DNA from: JBMZCV01 sp049613665
Lineage (GTDB): Bacteria > Bacteroidota > Bacteroidia > Chitinophagales > UBA2359
NCBI GenBank assembly: GCA_049613665.1
Contig: JBMZCV010000094.1
Location: forward strand, 1 to 19,271
Direction: 5' to 3'
Length of the DNA: 19,271 nucleotides
In this document: positions 6,901-15,956 of the stretch, piece after piece
Layout: every line of letters starts with the position of its first letter
How positions within the stretch are numbered: position 1 is the first letter of the stretch
The notes under the pieces: model-generated
The model's input: the letters and a program-made list of their open reading frames with translations, nothing else
The model's database searches: none
What the model was told of the DNA's origin: nothing
Made by a program: the position numbers and the translations under genes

Positions 6901-8721
6901 ATGTCACAACTTCAAGATAAACAATTTACAGATAATGGGGCTTTAATGCCCTTCTTAAAACGCCTTTTTGCCTACGCTATACATCACAAAAAATGGTTTT
7001 GGGGATTCGTCGCTGCCGTTATGGTAGTAGGAATCACAGACGCAAGCTTTCCATTGATATGGATGTATTTTTTAGATGTCGTGGTTGTTCCTGCGGCAAA
7101 AACCTATCAAGAAAACTTGCAACAAGGCACACAAACCGTTATTAACTACGATTCTTTGTGGTTATACATAGGATATTTCGTTTTAAATGCCTTTTTTCAA
7201 GTCATAGGCGTTTATTATTTCATCAAATTTGCTGGCTTGATTCAAGAAAATGTCATGTATCGCTTGCGAGAACAGATGTTTACAAAACTACAAAAACTAC
7301 CTTTCGCATTTTATGACCGTTCTGCTACTGGCTGGCTATTGTCACGCATTAGCTCCGACACAGAGCGAGTAACCGAGCTTATTTCGTGGGGATTTCTCGA
7401 AGTAATTTGGGGAGGAACGATGATTACTTTTTGCCTTACTTTTATGTTTTTCTATCATTGGAAATTGGCTTTAATTGTGTTGTTTGCCATTCCAATTTTA
7501 GTAGTAGTTTCTTTCAAAGTTAGAATATTAATTTTAAATTTTTCGAGAGCAGCGAGGAAACTAAATAGTGAAATAACAGCAAATTACACAGAACATATCA
7601 ATGGCGTTCAAGTCAATAAAATAACGGCACAAGAAGAACGTGTTAGCTTTGAATTTGATGGTTTGAGCGACAAAATGCGTCATGCTTCTTTTCGAGCATC
7701 ATACTACACAGCGATGTATATGCCTTTAGTTATATTTATTGGTTCGGTGGCTGCGGCAATTGTGCTTTTTATCGGTGGCAAGATGGCTTTAGACATTCCG
7801 CCGAGCATTACAGTTGGTATTTTAGCTGCTTTTTTTGGCTATGCTACGCAAATTTTTATTCCAATTTTAGATATTGCTCGTTTCTATGCGATGGCACAAG
7901 GAAGTTTGTCGGCTGGCGAGCGTATTTTTAGCCTTATAGATGAAGAAATTGTATTAAAAGATGCTGAAAATGCAACAGATTTTGACAAAATAAAAGGCGA
8001 AATTCACTTTAAAAACTTAGATTTTTCATATGTTAAAGATAAAAAAGTTTTAGAGAATATGAACTTACACATCAAAGCTGGCCAATCAGTAGCTTTGGTA
8101 GGTGCGACAGGCGAGGGAAAAACAACAATTACCAATTTGGTATGCCGTTTTTATGAACCTACGGCTGGTGAACTCTGCATAGATGGCATCAATTATATGG
8201 AAAAAACCATAGAAAGTTTGCGAAAACAAATGGGAATCGTTTTGCAAACGCCACATTTATTTTCTGGAACAATAGGCGATAATGTAAAATATGGTAAAAA
8301 AGATGCTACTGATGAGGAAGTAAAAGCAGCTTTGCGACTCGTTGGTGCAGAGGAATTTGGCGAGCGTTTGGCCGAAGAAGTAGGAGAGGGTGGCGACAAA
8401 TTATCGACAGGCGAAAAGCAATTGTTGTCGTTTGCGAGAGCCTTACTCACCAATCCACGCATTCTGATTATGGACGAAGCAACGTCTTCTATTGATACGC
8501 TAACGGAAGCTAAAATTCAAGATGGAATAGAGCAGATGATTAAAGGTAGAACTGCCATTATTGTCGCTCACCGTTTGAGTACAATTAAAAATTGTGATAG
8601 AATTTTGGTTATCAAACAAGGCAAGATTATAGAAGATGGTAGCCATCAGGTTTTGATGGAGCAAAAAGGACATTATCAGCATTTATATACGAAGCAAGTG
8701 CGGCATGAATTGGTGGGATAA
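6901..8721 (+). CDS. Heterodimeric ABC exporter, catalytic subunit with degenerate signature motif
   Basis: A 606-residue half transporter collinear with its neighbour. A hydrophilic start is followed by membrane helices over about 30-330. The ATPase then shows Walker A GATGEGKT (401-408), Q-loop Gln450, Walker B ILIMDE (521-526) with the catalytic Glu526, and His557. The signature is LSTGE (501-505) instead of LSGGQ, and the following KQLLSFARAL resembles the LSxGQRQLLSFARAL of YheH/BmrD-type partners. Because each composite site pairs one subunit's Walker motifs with the other's signature, this subunit's Walker motifs join the intact LSGGQ of the upstream protein as the active site. The second site (Asp526 plus LSTGE) is the inactive one. 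The ATG lies 63 bases after the upstream stop, and a terminator follows the gene. Confidence 0.93.
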   Translation: MSQLQDKQFTDNGALMPFLKRLFAYAIHHKKWFWGFVAAVMVVGITDASFPLIWMYFLDVVVVPAAKTYQENLQQGTQTVINYDSLWLYIGYFVLNAFFQVIGVYYFIKFAGLIQENVMYRLREQMFTKLQKLPFAFYDRSATGWLLSRISSDTERVTELISWGFLEVIWGGTMITFCLTFMFFYHWKLALIVLFAIPILVVVSFKVRILILNFSRAARKLNSEITANYTEHINGVQVNKITAQEERVSFEFDGLSDKMRHASFRASYYTAMYMPLVIFIGSVAAAIVLFIGGKMALDIPPSITVGILAAFFGYATQIFIPILDIARFYAMAQGSLSAGERIFSLIDEEIVLKDAENATDFDKIKGEIHFKNLDFSYVKDKKVLENMNLHIKAGQSVALVGATGEGKTTITNLVCRFYEPTAGELCIDGINYMEKTIESLRKQMGIVLQTPHLFSGTIGDNVKYGKKDATDEEVKAALRLVGAEEFGERLAEEVGEGGDKLSTGEKQLLSFARALLTNPRILIMDEATSSIDTLTEAKIQDGIEQMIKGRTAIIVAHRLSTIKNCDRILVIKQGKIIEDGSHQVLMEQKGHYQHLYTKQVRHELVG

Positions 8722-8739
8722 AAAATAACAATACAATTT

Positions 8740-8779
8740 AAACAACCAATTTACTTTTTTGTGAGTTGGTTGTTTTTTT
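8740..8779 (+). terminator. Rho-independent terminator of the ABC exporter operon
   Basis: AAACAACCAA (8740-8749) pairs perfectly with TTGGTTGTTT (8766-8775) and continues into a T run to 8779. It starts 19 bases after the stop of the second ABC gene and closes the two-gene operon. Confidence 0.9.
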
Positions 8780-8871
8780 GTTTTGATAGTTGAAAGAAAA
8801 CGCCACCTTTCAACTTTATGAACAAAAAACAGCCAAACAAAAATAAAAGTTGTTAAAATAAATATTTTCCC

Positions 8872-8885
8872 TTATATTGATATAA
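8872..8885. promoter_or_regulatory. Possible operator upstream of the toxin-antitoxin pair
   Basis: TTATAT-TG-ATATAA is a 14-base inverted repeat centred about 41 bases before the antitoxin ATG. VapBC-type complexes usually bind such sites to repress their own promoter. The sequence is pure AT in an AT-rich context, so chance is a serious alternative. No consensus -7 box was found nearby. Confidence 0.25.
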
Positions 8886-8919
8886 AAAACTAACATTTTG
8901 GCTACATCAAATTGAACAC

Positions 8920-9153
8920 ATGACACTAAAAGATAAAATATTATTAGATTTAACAGGAATCCAAAACCCAAATTTACTCAATCAAGTATTTGAATTTATA
9001 CAAATACTTAAAAATACCTATGCAATATCAGAAGAACAAGAAAGTAATAAATCCGAAGTTTTGAAATTAGCAGGTATATTAAATGATGAAGATGCACAAG
9101 AAATGAAATTCATTATTAATACAGAATTTAATCAAATAGAAGGAGAGTGGTAA
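8920..9153 (+). CDS. vapB: VapB-type antitoxin partner of a PIN toxin
   Basis: A 77-residue acidic protein directly upstream of a PIN-domain gene. The N-terminal half (LKDKILLDLTG and VFEFIQILK, residues 3-31) looks helical. The C-terminal part is a recognisable tail shared by small antitoxins of Bacteroidota and Cyanobacteria: KLAGILNDEDAQEM (49-62), ending in IEGEW. That tail is expected to wrap over and block the toxin active site. A purine-rich GGAGAG sits inside its last codons, just before the toxin start. Stop and toxin ATG are separated by a single base, implying translational coupling. Antitoxin and toxin are probably self-repressed as a complex. The assignment rests mostly on context plus the typical tail; the DNA-binding fold is not identifiable with confidence. 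Confidence 0.75.
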   Translation: MTLKDKILLDLTGIQNPNLLNQVFEFIQILKNTYAISEEQESNKSEVLKLAGILNDEDAQEMKFIINTEFNQIEGEW

Positions 9154-9154
9154 A

Positions 9155-9547
9155 ATGAAAAGAATTGCTTTAGATACTAATATTGCTATTGAGTTATTGA
9201 ACAAAAACAAGAATACGATAAAGCAGCTTGAAAAGTTTGATATTTTTTATTTGCCTATAACAGTTTGTGGCGAATTACTTTTTGGGGCTTTAAATTCGAA
9301 ACGAAAAAATAGTAATGAGAAAAAGGTTAGAGTTTTTATTAAATCTTGTAAAATATTAAATTCTAATACGCTGATAGCCGAAGAATATGCTACTATTAGG
9401 TATGAATTGCGACAAAAAGGTAATCCAATTCCAGAGAATGACATTTGGATTGCTGCAATTTGTAAAGTCAATAATCTATCTCTAGCAACAAGAGATAAGC
9501 ATTTTAAAAACATTGATGGTTTGAAAATAGTTAAACTTTTTTCATAG
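9155..9547 (+). CDS. vapC: VapC-type PIN-domain ribonuclease toxin
   Basis: A 130-residue PIN-domain endoribonuclease. All four metal-coordinating acidic residues of the family are visible in their usual contexts: Asp7 in ALDTNI, Glu40 in CGELLFG, Asp96 in PENDIWIAA, and Asp114 in LATRDKHF. VapC toxins typically cleave tRNA or rRNA when the labile antitoxin is degraded, and so arrest growth. Length (about 130 residues) is typical, so the toxin looks intact. It starts one base after the antitoxin stop, with GGAGAG six to ten bases upstream acting as a Shine-Dalgarno sequence, unusual for the rest of the window. The gene ends 12 bases before a very strong terminator palindrome. The specific RNA target is unknown. 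Confidence 0.9.
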   Translation: MKRIALDTNIAIELLNKNKNTIKQLEKFDIFYLPITVCGELLFGALNSKRKNSNEKKVRVFIKSCKILNSNTLIAEEYATIRYELRQKGNPIPENDIWIAAICKVNNLSLATRDKHFKNIDGLKIVKLFS

Positions 9548-9559
9548 AATTATTAGCAC

Positions 9560-9609
9560 AAAAAAAATGACTTGATTTTTAACATGTTAAAAATCAAGTC
9601 ATTTTTTTT
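9560..9609. terminator. 50-bp perfect palindrome, terminator after the toxin-antitoxin operon
   Basis: The sequence from 9560 to 9609 is perfectly self-complementary, centred on AACATGTT (9581-9588), with an A tract on the left and eight T on the right. It contains TGACTTGATTTTT and its complement. The stem plus T-tract fits a strong terminator that works in both directions. Confidence 0.9.
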
Positions 9610-9611
9610 TA

Positions 9612-9642
9612 TTTGCAAGTGTAAGTTTTTTGATGTAATTTG
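9612..9642 (+). promoter_or_regulatory. Putative promoter of the first alpha-2-macroglobulin gene
   Basis: TTTG at 9612-9615 is followed after 20 bases by TAATTTG (9636-9642), one base short of the TAnnTTTG consensus. This would start transcription about 20 bases before the ATG at 9669. It lies immediately after the toxin-antitoxin terminator, which suits an independent transcription unit. Confidence 0.4.
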
Positions 9643-9668
9643 TGATATAACATTAAAACAAAAATATC

Positions 9669-12600
9669 ATGAAAACAAAAAGAAATCAAAGCATTATTCT
9701 CGCCATTGTTTTATCGCTCTTAGTCGCTTTTGTGAGCTTGCAAAGTGGCTGTATGAGTACGAAAAAAAGCAAGCTTGCCCAAAGTTTGAAAGCTGGCGAC
9801 AGTTATGAAGAAGATTGGAAAAAAGTAGCTGCTTTTGATAAAAAACGACACTCGCAAGATGCTAAAAAAGTAGTGCTTCAAATATTTGAGCGAGCGGAAG
9901 CAGAAAAAAATGCAGCACAAATTGTCAAAGCATTATTGTATCAATATCGTTATGATGGCTATTCAGGTATTTCTAGCGAAAAAAGAGTAGTTAGCAGTTT
10001 GAAAAAAAAAATAGCAACTGCTGAATATCCTATAAAACCTGTTTTGCAATCTGTTTTGGCGGAAGCTTATTGGCAATATTATCGAAGGAATAGACACAAA
10101 ATATTGGGTAGAACAGCACTTGCCAACGATGCAAAAGCAGCAGATTTTGAGACTTGGGATATGAGCCGTTTCAATCGTGAAATTACGAATTTATATTTGG
10201 CTTCTTTGGAAGAAAAAAAACTCTTGCAAAACACAGATGTCAATATTTATAGCCAAATCATCAAGACACACGAAAACAAAGATGATGAAAAATCGGTAGT
10301 GCTGCGGCCGACTTTATACGATTTTTTGGCTCATCGTGCCTTGAAACATTTTATGAATGACCAATCCAACATTTCAAAAGCCATTGACCAATTTCGCATC
10401 AAAAAGCCTGTCGCTTTTGCCGAAAGTAAGCTTTTTGCGAAAGCCAATTTCAAAAATTCCGATAAGATTTCCACGCCTTATAATGCTTTGCTCATTTTTC
10501 AAGAACTCGAAAAGCTACATTTGAAGCGAAAAGATGAAACAGCTTTGATTAATGTCGCCCTAAATCGCTTGCATTTTGTGAAAAAAAAAGGCATTGTCGA
10601 ACATAAAAACAAGTTGTATATTGAGACATTAAACAAAATACTCAAAAAATATGAACATCTTCCTCATGCCACCAATATTAGTTACAGCATCGCTTATTAT
10701 TATGATTTAGCTGCAAAATGTGAAATCAATCGCTACAACGATACTTATAAATTTTACAAGAGAAAAGCTTTTGATATTTGCGAAGCGGCCATCACTAAAT
10801 TTCCAGAAAGCAGAGGTGCGAAAAATTGCAAGTCTTTGCAACATCAGATTGCTAGAAAAGAACTGAGCTTTCAAATTGAAAATCAGGTTTTGCCAAATGC
10901 TGAAACCAAAGCTTTGATTACTTACCGAAATGTAGAAAAAGTATATGGGAAAATTATAGCACTAACCCAAGAAATGATAGAAATTCGTCGTTGTTATAGC
11001 CACAAAACATACAAAAATCGTACTGATATAATGGAGATAATAGATATGTATAATGATGCTGATATTATCGAAAGTTTTGAATATGAATTATTGGAAAGCG
11101 ATTTATTTCATAAATATAGTGCTGACTATGCTATTCCAGCACTTGATACAGGAACTTATGTATTGTTGATGTCTGTAACACCAGATTTTTGTGTCGAAAA
11201 CAATTTGTTAATTTATCAAGATATTAAAGTTAGTAATTTGAGCTATTTTGCTAAATCTGACAAACAAAACACTACTATATATGTTTCAGATGCTTCTAGC
11301 GGTTTGTCTTTGCCAAATATTGATTACAAAATTTATTATTCTACTTATAATGATGCTACTTGTGAATATAAAAATGTAATTACTAAAACAGGAAAATCAG
11401 ATGAAAAAGGCGAAATTGTTTTGGATAGAAAAGAGTTGAAAGAAGAAAATCAAAAAATATCGCTTAAAAATGGAAAGGATAGCTGTTTTGGAAAAATAGA
11501 AAATATTTACGAGTACAACCCTCTAAGACAAAGAGTTCGATATGGAAAATCGACACATTATTTCACAGATAGAGCTATTTATCGGCCTGGCCAAACGGTG
11601 TATTTCAAAGGCATTATACTAGAAAAACGGGAAAATAAAGAACATTATGAAGTCGTAGTTGGTGATTCTGCAATTATTGCTTTATATGATGTAAATAACC
11701 AACTTATAGCAATCAAAAGACTAAAGACAAATGAGTATGGTAGTTTTAGTGGCTCATTTATTTTGCCCAATGGTTTGTTAAATGGAACTATGAGAATAAC
11801 TAATCAACCTTATTATGACGATGATTATGGCAGCCATTATATTAAAGTTGAAGAATATAAAAGACCAAAGTTTGAAGTGAATTTTGAAGCGGTAAAAGGC
11901 AGCTACAAATTAAATGAAATGGTGAGTGTGACAGGTTGGGCGAAAGCTTATGCTGGCTATCCTATAAATGATGCAAAAGTAAGCTATCGAGTAGTGCGGC
12001 AAGCAAGTTTTCCGTATTGGTGGCAATGGTGGAAACAGCCGCCTAGCTCTGGTGAACGTGAGATAGCAAGTGATACAACTAAAACTGACGAAAATGGCAG
12101 ATTTAAAATTGATTTTAAAGCGATTGTTGCTAGCAATATTTCGAAAGATGATAGAGTAAAATACAATTATACTGTTCATGTAGATGTTACGGATATAAAT
12201 GGCGAAACACGCAGTAAAAAAACACAAGTTGTCGTTTCGCAAGTTGCTTTGATGGCAAATATTAAAATGGAAAATCTAATAGATGCTAGTGAAATCAATG
12301 CTTTTCTTATTGAAACAACAAACTTGAATGGAATATTTGAAGCTACTGATGTCAAAATTAACATTACACCTTTAAAAACGCCAGAAAGAATTTTTAGAAA
12401 TCGTTTATTGAGCAAAGCTAATCAATTTCCTTTAGAAAAAAATGAATATCACAAACGCTTTCCTTACGATGTGTATGATGATGAAAATAAGCTGTTGAAA
12501 TGGGAAAAAGGCGAAGTAGTTTTTACTAAAAATTTGAAAACTACTAAAGAAAGTATGCTAGAAATTCCAGACTTTGAGGCTTGGAAAACAGGCAAATATT

Positions 12601-15600
12601 TGGTAGAGTTGGAAGCAAAAGATATTTTTGGGCAAGATGTAAAATGGCAGAAATATATTACGATTTATAGAAAAAATGGTACTAAAATTCCAACAAATGA
12701 TTTGTTTTGGTATCATTTTTCTAAAAAAGAAGCTAAAGTAGGCGAATATGTTGATGTTTCTTTTGGTTCGGCTGCCGAAAATAGCCGTGTTTTAATTGAA
12801 ATTGCTCATAGAAAAGAAATTATTAAAAGAGAATGGTATGATATTTCAGCAAAGCAAAAAACAATTCGTTTCAAAATAGAAGAACAACACAGAGGCGATT
12901 TAGGAATTTCGCTAAGTATGGTAAAATATTATCGTTTTTTCAAAAAAACACAACTCATAAAAGTGCCGTGGGAAAGCAAAGATTTGAAAATAGAATTAAG
13001 CACTTTTCGCAACAAGCTTTTGCCAGGCCAAAAAGAAGAATGGCAATTGAAAATAAGTGGTACGAAAGGCGAAAAAGTAGCTGCCGAAATGTTGGCAGGT
13101 ATGTATGATGCTTCCTTAGATGTCTTTCGCCCAAATATCTGGCGTTTTCCACTATACAGCCCGCCTACTTATGGAAAAATGCCTACTTTTTTACAAATAC
13201 GTTCAAGTAGTAATTTTTTTGGTGCAAACGGTAATCAATTAGGAAAATACAAAAACAAATCATCAAAATATAATAGCTATCTCTATGATGAATTAAATTT
13301 ATTTGGCTTTTCTATCAGTAATTATCACTATCGGATACCTGCAAGTTCAGCACCTCCTCTTCCACGTCCACGCCCACAAGTACATGAATTTATTAAAGTC
13401 GAGAAAGAAAATGCTAATTTTGAAAATGTAAAAATTAGAAAAGACCTACGAGAAACAGCTTTTTTCATGCCTCATTTACGCACAAATGCCGATGGCGAAA
13501 TCATCATTTCATTTACTACGCCTGAAGCTTTGACCAAATGGAAATTTATGGCTTTGGCACATACAAAAGATGCCTTATATCAGCAAATAGAAAGAGAAGT
13601 AACAACGCAAAAAGATTTGATGGTTGTGCCTTATACGCCTCGTTTTTTGCGTGAAAATGATAATATAACTATTAGTTCAAAAATTACAAATCTTAGCGAA
13701 AATGCCTTAAACGGAAAAGTCATTTTGCAACTTTTTGATGCCTCCACAATGCAGCCCGTAGATACAGATTTTGAGAATAAAAACGCAACAAAAGATTTTT
13801 CGGTAGCAAAAGAAAGAAGCACTTCGGTAAGTTGGCAACTTCATATTCCGAGCCATATTTCAGCTATAACATATCGTATTATTGCGAAAGCAGGCAGTTT
13901 TTCTGATGGCGAAGAAAATATGTTGCCGATTTTGAAAAACACTATGCTCGTTACAGAAAGTATGCCTTTGCCTGTGCGTGGAAAAGGCGAACACAAATTT
14001 ACTTTTAAAAACCTAGAAAAAGCAGATACTTCTAGCACTTTAAAACACCACAAATTAACGCTAGAATTTAGCTCACAGCCTGTTTGGTATGCTATTCAAG
14101 CTTTGCCTTATATGATGGAATATCCGTATGAGTGTAGCGAGCAAATTTTTAGTCGTTATTATGCCAATAGCATTTCGACACATTTAGCAAATTCCAATCC
14201 AAAAATCAAAAAAGTATTTGATACTTGGACAGCAGAAGCCAAAATTTTGGAACAAAATAAAGATAAAGCAGCCGTAAAAAGTGCATTGTTGTCTAACTTA
14301 GAAAAAAATCAAGAATTGAAAGCACTTTTGCTAGAAGAAACGCCGTGGGTTAGAGCTGCAAAAAATGAAAAACAGCGAAAACAGCGTTTGGGTTTGCTAT
14401 TTGATTTGCACACAATGACGACAAAGTTGGAAGCGGCAGAAAAGAAATTATTGGAACGACAAATGGGAAATGGTGCGTGGACGTGGTTTTCGGGCATGAA
14501 AGCAAGCCGTTATATTACACAACATATTGTTACAGGCATTGGGCATTTACAGCAGTTGGGCATCAAACAAACTAGCGAAAAAATGGAAAAGGCGATGAAA
14601 AAAGCAGTAAATTATTTGGATGGAAGAATGTATCAAGATTGGAAAAGACTAAAAAATAATAAAATTGACTTAGAAAAAAACAATTTTAATTCCATGATAG
14701 CACATTATCTCTATGCAAGAAGCTTTTTTGCCGATGTACCTTTTTATCATGAATCATTTCAAGAAGCTTTTGATTATTACCTTTCGCAAGCTCAAGAATA
14801 TTGGCCATCGCAAAATATATATGCACAAGCTATGGTAGCATTAGCCGTACATCGTTTCGACAAAAATGACAAAGAAACACCTGCCGATATTTTGGAAGCT
14901 TTTCGCCAAAACGCTACTTACAGCGATGAAATGGGCATGTATTTCAAAAGTTTGGGCGGCTGGTATTGGTATCAAGCACCTATCGAAACGCAAGCTTTGG
15001 TAATTGAAGCGTTTGCGGAAATAGAAAATGATGCCGAAACAGTTGGAAAGTTAAAAGTTTGGCTATTGAAACAAAAACAAACGCAAGATTGGAAAACGAC
15101 AAAAGCAACTGCCGAAGCTTGCTATGCTTTGCTTTTGCAAGGTACAGATTGGATAGCAAATGACGAAATTGCAACGGTTCAACTTGGAAATCATGTCGTG
15201 CATCCTAGCACAATGCCAGATTTGAAAACCGAAGCAGGAACAGGCTACTACAAAACAAATTGGCAAGCTGATGATATTGAAACAGACATGAAAAATATCA
15301 CTGTCACGAAAACCGATGATGGTATAGCTTGGGGAGCGGTATATTGGCAGTATTTTGAGCAACTCGACAAAATTACACATGCTGAAACGCCTTTGGCTAT
15401 CAAAAAAGAAGTATTTTTGAAACAGATTACGAAAGAAGGCGAACAGTTAGCAGCACTTTCAGATGGTGCAAAGTTGAAAGTTGGAGATTTAGTGCGAGTT
15501 CGTGTAGAAATTCGTGTCGATAGATTGATGGAATATGTGCATTTGAAAGACATGAGAGCAGCAGGTTTTGAGCCTACGCAAACGCTTTCTCGCTACAAAT

Positions 15601-15809
15601 ATCAAGGTGGAATCGGCTACTACGAAAGCACGAAAGATGCAGCGACCAACTTTTTTATCGGCTACTTACCAAAAGGAACTTACGTTTTTGAATACGATTT
15701 AAGAGCTAGTCACGCTGGCAATTTCTCGAACGGCATCACGACAATGCAGTGTATGTATGCTCCTGAATTTACGACGCATTCGGAGGGGATTCGTGTAACT
15801 ATTGAATAA
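9669..15809 (+). CDS. Alpha-2-macroglobulin family lipoprotein with intact thioester motif (first tandem copy)
   Basis: A 2046-residue envelope protein of the bacterial alpha-2-macroglobulin family, thought to trap and covalently bind attacking proteases. The N-terminus has Lys/Arg, a hydrophobic core and a lipobox-like LQSGC, with Cys28 as the lipidated residue. No acidic residues follow, so the Bacteroidota surface-export signal is absent and a periplasm-facing anchor is likelier. Residues about 45-480 form a helical, repeat-like region. Macroglobulin domains follow, with YRPGQ at 638-642, DVTDINGETR in the next strand region, and a Trp-rich loop at 784-788. A Pro/Arg-rich segment (1228-1236) lies just before LRETAFFMPHLRTNADG, the bait-region position. 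The thioester motif CSEQ is Cys1489-Gln1492, within YPYECSEQ. An alpha-helical toroid region and a C-terminal receptor-like domain (FEYDLRASHAG) complete the family order. A paralogue lies 0.9 kb downstream. No pbpC neighbour is visible. Confidence 0.93.
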   Translation: MKTKRNQSIILAIVLSLLVAFVSLQSGCMSTKKSKLAQSLKAGDSYEEDWKKVAAFDKKRHSQDAKKVVLQIFERAEAEKNAAQIVKALLYQYRYDGYSGISSEKRVVSSLKKKIATAEYPIKPVLQSVLAEAYWQYYRRNRHKILGRTALANDAKAADFETWDMSRFNREITNLYLASLEEKKLLQNTDVNIYSQIIKTHENKDDEKSVVLRPTLYDFLAHRALKHFMNDQSNISKAIDQFRIKKPVAFAESKLFAKANFKNSDKISTPYNALLIFQELEKLHLKRKDETALINVALNRLHFVKKKGIVEHKNKLYIETLNKILKKYEHLPHATNISYSIAYYYDLAAKCEINRYNDTYKFYKRKAFDICEAAITKFPESRGAKNCKSLQHQIARKELSFQIENQVLPNAETKALITYRNVEKVYGKIIALTQEMIEIRRCYSHKTYKNRTDIMEIIDMYNDADIIESFEYELLESDLFHKYSADYAIPALDTGTYVLLMSVTPDFCVENNLLIYQDIKVSNLSYFAKSDKQNTTIYVSDASSGLSLPNIDYKIYYSTYNDATCEYKNVITKTGKSDEKGEIVLDRKELKEENQKISLKNGKDSCFGKIENIYEYNPLRQRVRYGKSTHYFTDRAIYRPGQTVYFKGIILEKRENKEHYEVVVGDSAIIALYDVNNQLIAIKRLKTNEYGSFSGSFILPNGLLNGTMRITNQPYYDDDYGSHYIKVEEYKRPKFEVNFEAVKGSYKLNEMVSVTGWAKAYAGYPINDAKVSYRVVRQASFPYWWQWWKQPPSSGEREIASDTTKTDENGRFKIDFKAIVASNISKDDRVKYNYTVHVDVTDINGETRSKKTQVVVSQVALMANIKMENLIDASEINAFLIETTNLNGIFEATDVKINITPLKTPERIFRNRLLSKANQFPLEKNEYHKRFPYDVYDDENKLLKWEKGEVVFTKNLKTTKESMLEIPDFEAWKTGKYLVELEAKDIFGQDVKWQKYITIYRKNGTKIPTNDLFWYHFSKKEAKVGEYVDVSFGSAAENSRVLIEIAHRKEIIKREWYDISAKQKTIRFKIEEQHRGDLGISLSMVKYYRFFKKTQLIKVPWESKDLKIELSTFRNKLLPGQKEEWQLKISGTKGEKVAAEMLAGMYDASLDVFRPNIWRFPLYSPPTYGKMPTFLQIRSSSNFFGANGNQLGKYKNKSSKYNSYLYDELNLFGFSISNYHYRIPASSAPPLPRPRPQVHEFIKVEKENANFENVKIRKDLRETAFFMPHLRTNADGEIIISFTTPEALTKWKFMALAHTKDALYQQIEREVTTQKDLMVVPYTPRFLRENDNITISSKITNLSENALNGKVILQLFDASTMQPVDTDFENKNATKDFSVAKERSTSVSWQLHIPSHISAITYRIIAKAGSFSDGEENMLPILKNTMLVTESMPLPVRGKGEHKFTFKNLEKADTSSTLKHHKLTLEFSSQPVWYAIQALPYMMEYPYECSEQIFSRYYANSISTHLANSNPKIKKVFDTWTAEAKILEQNKDKAAVKSALLSNLEKNQELKALLLEETPWVRAAKNEKQRKQRLGLLFDLHTMTTKLEAAEKKLLERQMGNGAWTWFSGMKASRYITQHIVTGIGHLQQLGIKQTSEKMEKAMKKAVNYLDGRMYQDWKRLKNNKIDLEKNNFNSMIAHYLYARSFFADVPFYHESFQEAFDYYLSQAQEYWPSQNIYAQAMVALAVHRFDKNDKETPADILEAFRQNATYSDEMGMYFKSLGGWYWYQAPIETQALVIEAFAEIENDAETVGKLKVWLLKQKQTQDWKTTKATAEACYALLLQGTDWIANDEIATVQLGNHVVHPSTMPDLKTEAGTGYYKTNWQADDIETDMKNITVTKTDDGIAWGAVYWQYFEQLDKITHAETPLAIKKEVFLKQITKEGEQLAALSDGAKLKVGDLVRVRVEIRVDRLMEYVHLKDMRAAGFEPTQTLSRYKYQGGIGYYESTKDAATNFFIGYLPKGTYVFEYDLRASHAGNFSNGITTMQCMYAPEFTTHSEGIRVTIE

Positions 15810-15869
15810 AAAAACTCTTTTAAGAAAAAAGTTAAACTAGCTTATTTTTTCTTTCCACAAAAATGTGCA

Positions 15870-15884
15870 ACTTTGTCACAAAGT
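15870..15884. repeat. 15-base palindrome ACTTTGT-C-ACAAAGT
   Basis: Seven-base arms are perfectly complementary around a central C, 61 bases after the stop of the first macroglobulin gene. There is no T-tract, so it is not a clear terminator. It may be a protein-binding site or a fragment of a dispersed element. No clean terminator for the macroglobulin gene is visible; the best candidate is a weak A/T stem (AAGAAAAAA near 15823 with TTTTTTCTT near 15845). Confidence 0.4.
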
Positions 15885-15956
15885 ATTAACCCAAGTTGGA
15901 ATTGTAGTTCCCAAAAAATGTGATTTATTTATTTTTTATAAAAATTTAACAAGTCA

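Noticed and set aside
9572..9808. A 78-codon + strand ORF starting within the palindrome and overlapping the start of the macroglobulin gene.
   Set aside because: It starts inside the terminator, covers the promoter and leader, and then runs out of frame through the lipoprotein signal region. Its sequence shows no recognisable domain.
15063..15553. Antisense ORFs of about 100 codons at the end of the first macroglobulin gene.
   Set aside because: The + strand frame carries the conserved C-terminal macroglobulin domain; the antisense frames show no family features.
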